A stretch of DNA of 7,874 nt, from contig JAUPLX010000070.1 in assembly GCA_030836665.1 (NCBI GenBank), forward strand, positions 1 through 7,874. Direction: 5' to 3'. Below the pieces are notes generated by a model. That model ran no database searches, had not been told where the DNA came from, and saw only the letters and a list, made by a program, of their open reading frames with translations. Shown here piece by piece: positions 6,363 to 7,874 of this stretch (its first letter is position 1; each line of letters opens with the position of its first letter). The stretch is from Patescibacteria group bacterium. GTDB lineage: Bacteria; Patescibacteriota; Gracilibacteria; BD1-5; UBA2023. The position numbers and the translations under genes were made by a program.

Positions 6363-7874
6363 GTGAAGCCCTCCGAATTTTCCACCGGTCCGAGCGAGGG
6401 GGATTCAATCCCTCTCGAAATCTCTCCGCAAAACGGGGAGGAAATTTCGAGTTCGGAAGGGAAGCGGAAGCGTCCGATCGGCGAAATCCTCGCGCATTCC
6501 GGGCTCATTACCCGTGACCAACTTGCCCAAGCCCTCGACCAGCAGGCCAGAACGGGTCGGAAAATCGGCGAAATCCTCATCGCGAACCGATGGATTACCG
6601 AGCAGTCGTTCCAAAACGCGCTGAAAGATTCCGGAAAAAAAGTCCGTATCGGCGAAATTCTCGTCGAGAAGAAAATCATCGACGAGGAACAGCTCGAAAA
6701 AGCCCTCGCGTATCAGAAGCACAATAATAAGCCGCTCGGGGAGTCGCTTCTGGAGCTGGGATTCGTCGAAGAACACGCGCTTCTCTCCATCGTCAGCCGC
6801 CAACTCGGTATCCAGTACCTCGACGTATCCAAAGACAGCTTCGCCATCATCGATCCGGATCTGCGGGAATATTTGCCGGATACGGATCGGGCTTTTTGGA
6901 CCGGATTGAAATCGCTCCCCATCTTCTTTATCGAATCCCTCGACGTAAAGAAGGGCGCTCCGGAAGACCCGGAAGCCCCCCGCGGACACCTTTCGGTCGT
7001 CATGTTCGACCCGCTCAACCGCGTGGCGCTCGAAAAGATCGAGAAAACGACCCGTTGCATCGTCAATGCCTACGTATGCAACGCGAACGCGATCAAAGAA
7101 GGAATCGAATTGCTCTATTCTTCCAAAGGCCGTTCGATTGCCGGAATCGACCAAGCCGACGCTACGAAGCATACGAGGTACCTAAACAAGCTTCTCTATA
7201 TCGCGACGCTCCGCGGGGCGTCCGACATCCATATCGAACCGAACGAATCCGAAGTGATCATCCGCATGCGCGTGAACGGCCATATGAGGCGCATCGATTC
7301 CATTTCGATGGACCGTCTGAAGACCATCGTCAACGTTATCAAGACTTCGGCAAACCTGGATATTTCGAAGAGGTTCGTCCCGCAGGACGGTTCGTTCACT
7401 CGGGCTCTCGGCGGACACGTGGTCGACGTTCGCGTCAGCACGATGCCGTACATCCACGGCGAACGCTGCGTACTGCGCGTGCTCTTGCAGGACATGAGTC
7501 AAAAGACCCTCTTCGATTCGAACCTCCCTCCGCGCATCGAACGCCAGCTCGTCCAGGCCCTTTCGAAGAAGAACGGCGTCATCCTCGTCACGGGGCCTAC
7601 CGGTTCAGGCAAGACGACCACGCTCCACCGAGCGCTCCATCAGGTCGCGAGCGAACGCACCAACGTCGTTACGGTCGAAGATCCGGTCGAATACCGTGCG
7701 GGCGAATACGTGAATCAATCTTCCATCAATGAGACGCGCGGATTCACGTATCCGGTAGCCATCCGGTCGATTCTCCGACAGGACCCCGACGTCATCCTCG
7801 TCGGAGAAATCCGCGACAAGGAAACCGCGAACATCGCCACCGAAGCCGCCCTTACCGGCCATCTCGTCCTCTCG
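6363..7874 (+). CDS. pilB: PilB/GspE-type type IV pilus assembly or type II secretion ATPase (3' end missing)
   Basis: This hexameric ATPase family powers type IV pilus extension or pseudopilus assembly from the cytoplasmic face of the inner membrane. 504 codons are visible and the frame is open at the window edge. Residues 1-36 are a polar leader. Residues 37-147 are four tandem MshEN-like units (Gly40, Gly69, Gly97, Gly126). The N-terminal ATPase-family domain includes GASDIHIEP (residues about 289-297) and the PQDG element. The motor domain has Walker A GPTGSGKTTT (411-420), the EDPVEY element, Walker B DVILVGEIRD (476-485) and the start of the His box (LTGHLVLS, to 504). GTG at 6363 is the best start: it is the only ATG/GTG/TTG in frame after the putative promoter and before the repeats. 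No Shine-Dalgarno sequence is seen. There is no in-frame TGA. Whether it is PilB or GspE cannot be decided without neighbours; the MshEN units are common in both, and in MshE. Confidence 0.92.
   Translation, partial: MKPSEFSTGPSEGDSIPLEISPQNGEEISSSEGKRKRPIGEILAHSGLITRDQLAQALDQQARTGRKIGEILIANRWITEQSFQNALKDSGKKVRIGEILVEKKIIDEEQLEKALAYQKHNNKPLGESLLELGFVEEHALLSIVSRQLGIQYLDVSKDSFAIIDPDLREYLPDTDRAFWTGLKSLPIFFIESLDVKKGAPEDPEAPRGHLSVVMFDPLNRVALEKIEKTTRCIVNAYVCNANAIKEGIELLYSSKGRSIAGIDQADATKHTRYLNKLLYIATLRGASDIHIEPNESEVIIRMRVNGHMRRIDSISMDRLKTIVNVIKTSANLDISKRFVPQDGSFTRALGGHVVDVRVSTMPYIHGERCVLRVLLQDMSQKTLFDSNLPPRIERQLVQALSKKNGVILVTGPTGSGKTTTLHRALHQVASERTNVVTVEDPVEYRAGEYVNQSSINETRGFTYPVAIRSILRQDPDVILVGEIRDKETANIATEAALTGHLVLS
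6471..6803 (+). repeat. Four tandem MshEN-like protein repeats in the pilB N-terminus
   Basis: Units begin at about residues 37, 66, 94 and 123, with the key Gly at 40, 69, 97 and 126, a period of 28-29 residues. Each has the core [I/L]GExL followed by a helix. The 15-base string atcggcgaaatcctc occurs identically at 6477 and 6564, and with one change at 6648. Units 1, 3 and 4 fit the MshEN pattern (LGxx, two aliphatics, helix ending L..Q) well; unit 2 is degenerate. Confidence 0.75.

Overview
This bacterial window (roughly high-50s % GC by eye) carries six protein genes: three on the + strand (positions 1-2746, plus one from 6363 running off the right edge) and a three-gene block on the - strand (6201 down to 2798). 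I see no rRNA, tRNA, CRISPR array or insertion sequence.

The main result is about the genetic code. Three TGA codons lie inside genes that otherwise read through without a break. One is in a secreted protein at 1469-1471. Two are in murC, at 5290-5292 and 4879-4881. After each TGA the same frame continues with sensible protein. In murC the segments beyond the TGAs carry the expected C-terminal MurC motifs, in order and at full family length (466 residues). The five visible gene ends use TAA (three) or TAG (two), never TGA. The residue that best fits the TGA sites is glycine. This is the pattern of translation table 25 (UGA = Gly), known from the candidate phyla Absconditabacteria (SR1) and Gracilibacteria (BD1-5). 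The window therefore probably comes from that part of the Candidate Phyla Radiation or a relative. As far as I recall, described members are mostly more AT-rich, so a GC-rich user of this code would be notable. Read with table 11, an annotator would get a truncated MurC and a secreted protein split in two.

Layout: (1) 1-1239 is the 3' part of a FapA/DUF342-like beta-helix and coiled-coil protein with a PilZ-like C-terminus. (2) 1304-2746 is a secreted helical protein of unknown function, after a likely terminator and promoter. (3) A strong bidirectional terminator at 2760-2790 separates convergent transcription units. (4) On the - strand, murC (peptidoglycan precursor ligase), an MgtC/DUF4010 membrane protein and a conserved one-pass membrane hypothetical are closely spaced, probably as one operon. 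(5) 6202-6362 is a divergent promoter region. (6) 6363-7874 is the N-terminal two thirds or more of a PilB/GspE-type ATPase with four tandem MshEN-like repeats.

Functionally the window combines envelope synthesis (murC) with type IV pilus or secretion machinery (pilB). Two proteins have domains of classes that can bind cyclic-di-GMP. None of the five assessable starts has a convincing Shine-Dalgarno sequence, and most are preceded by a pyrimidine-rich stretch.
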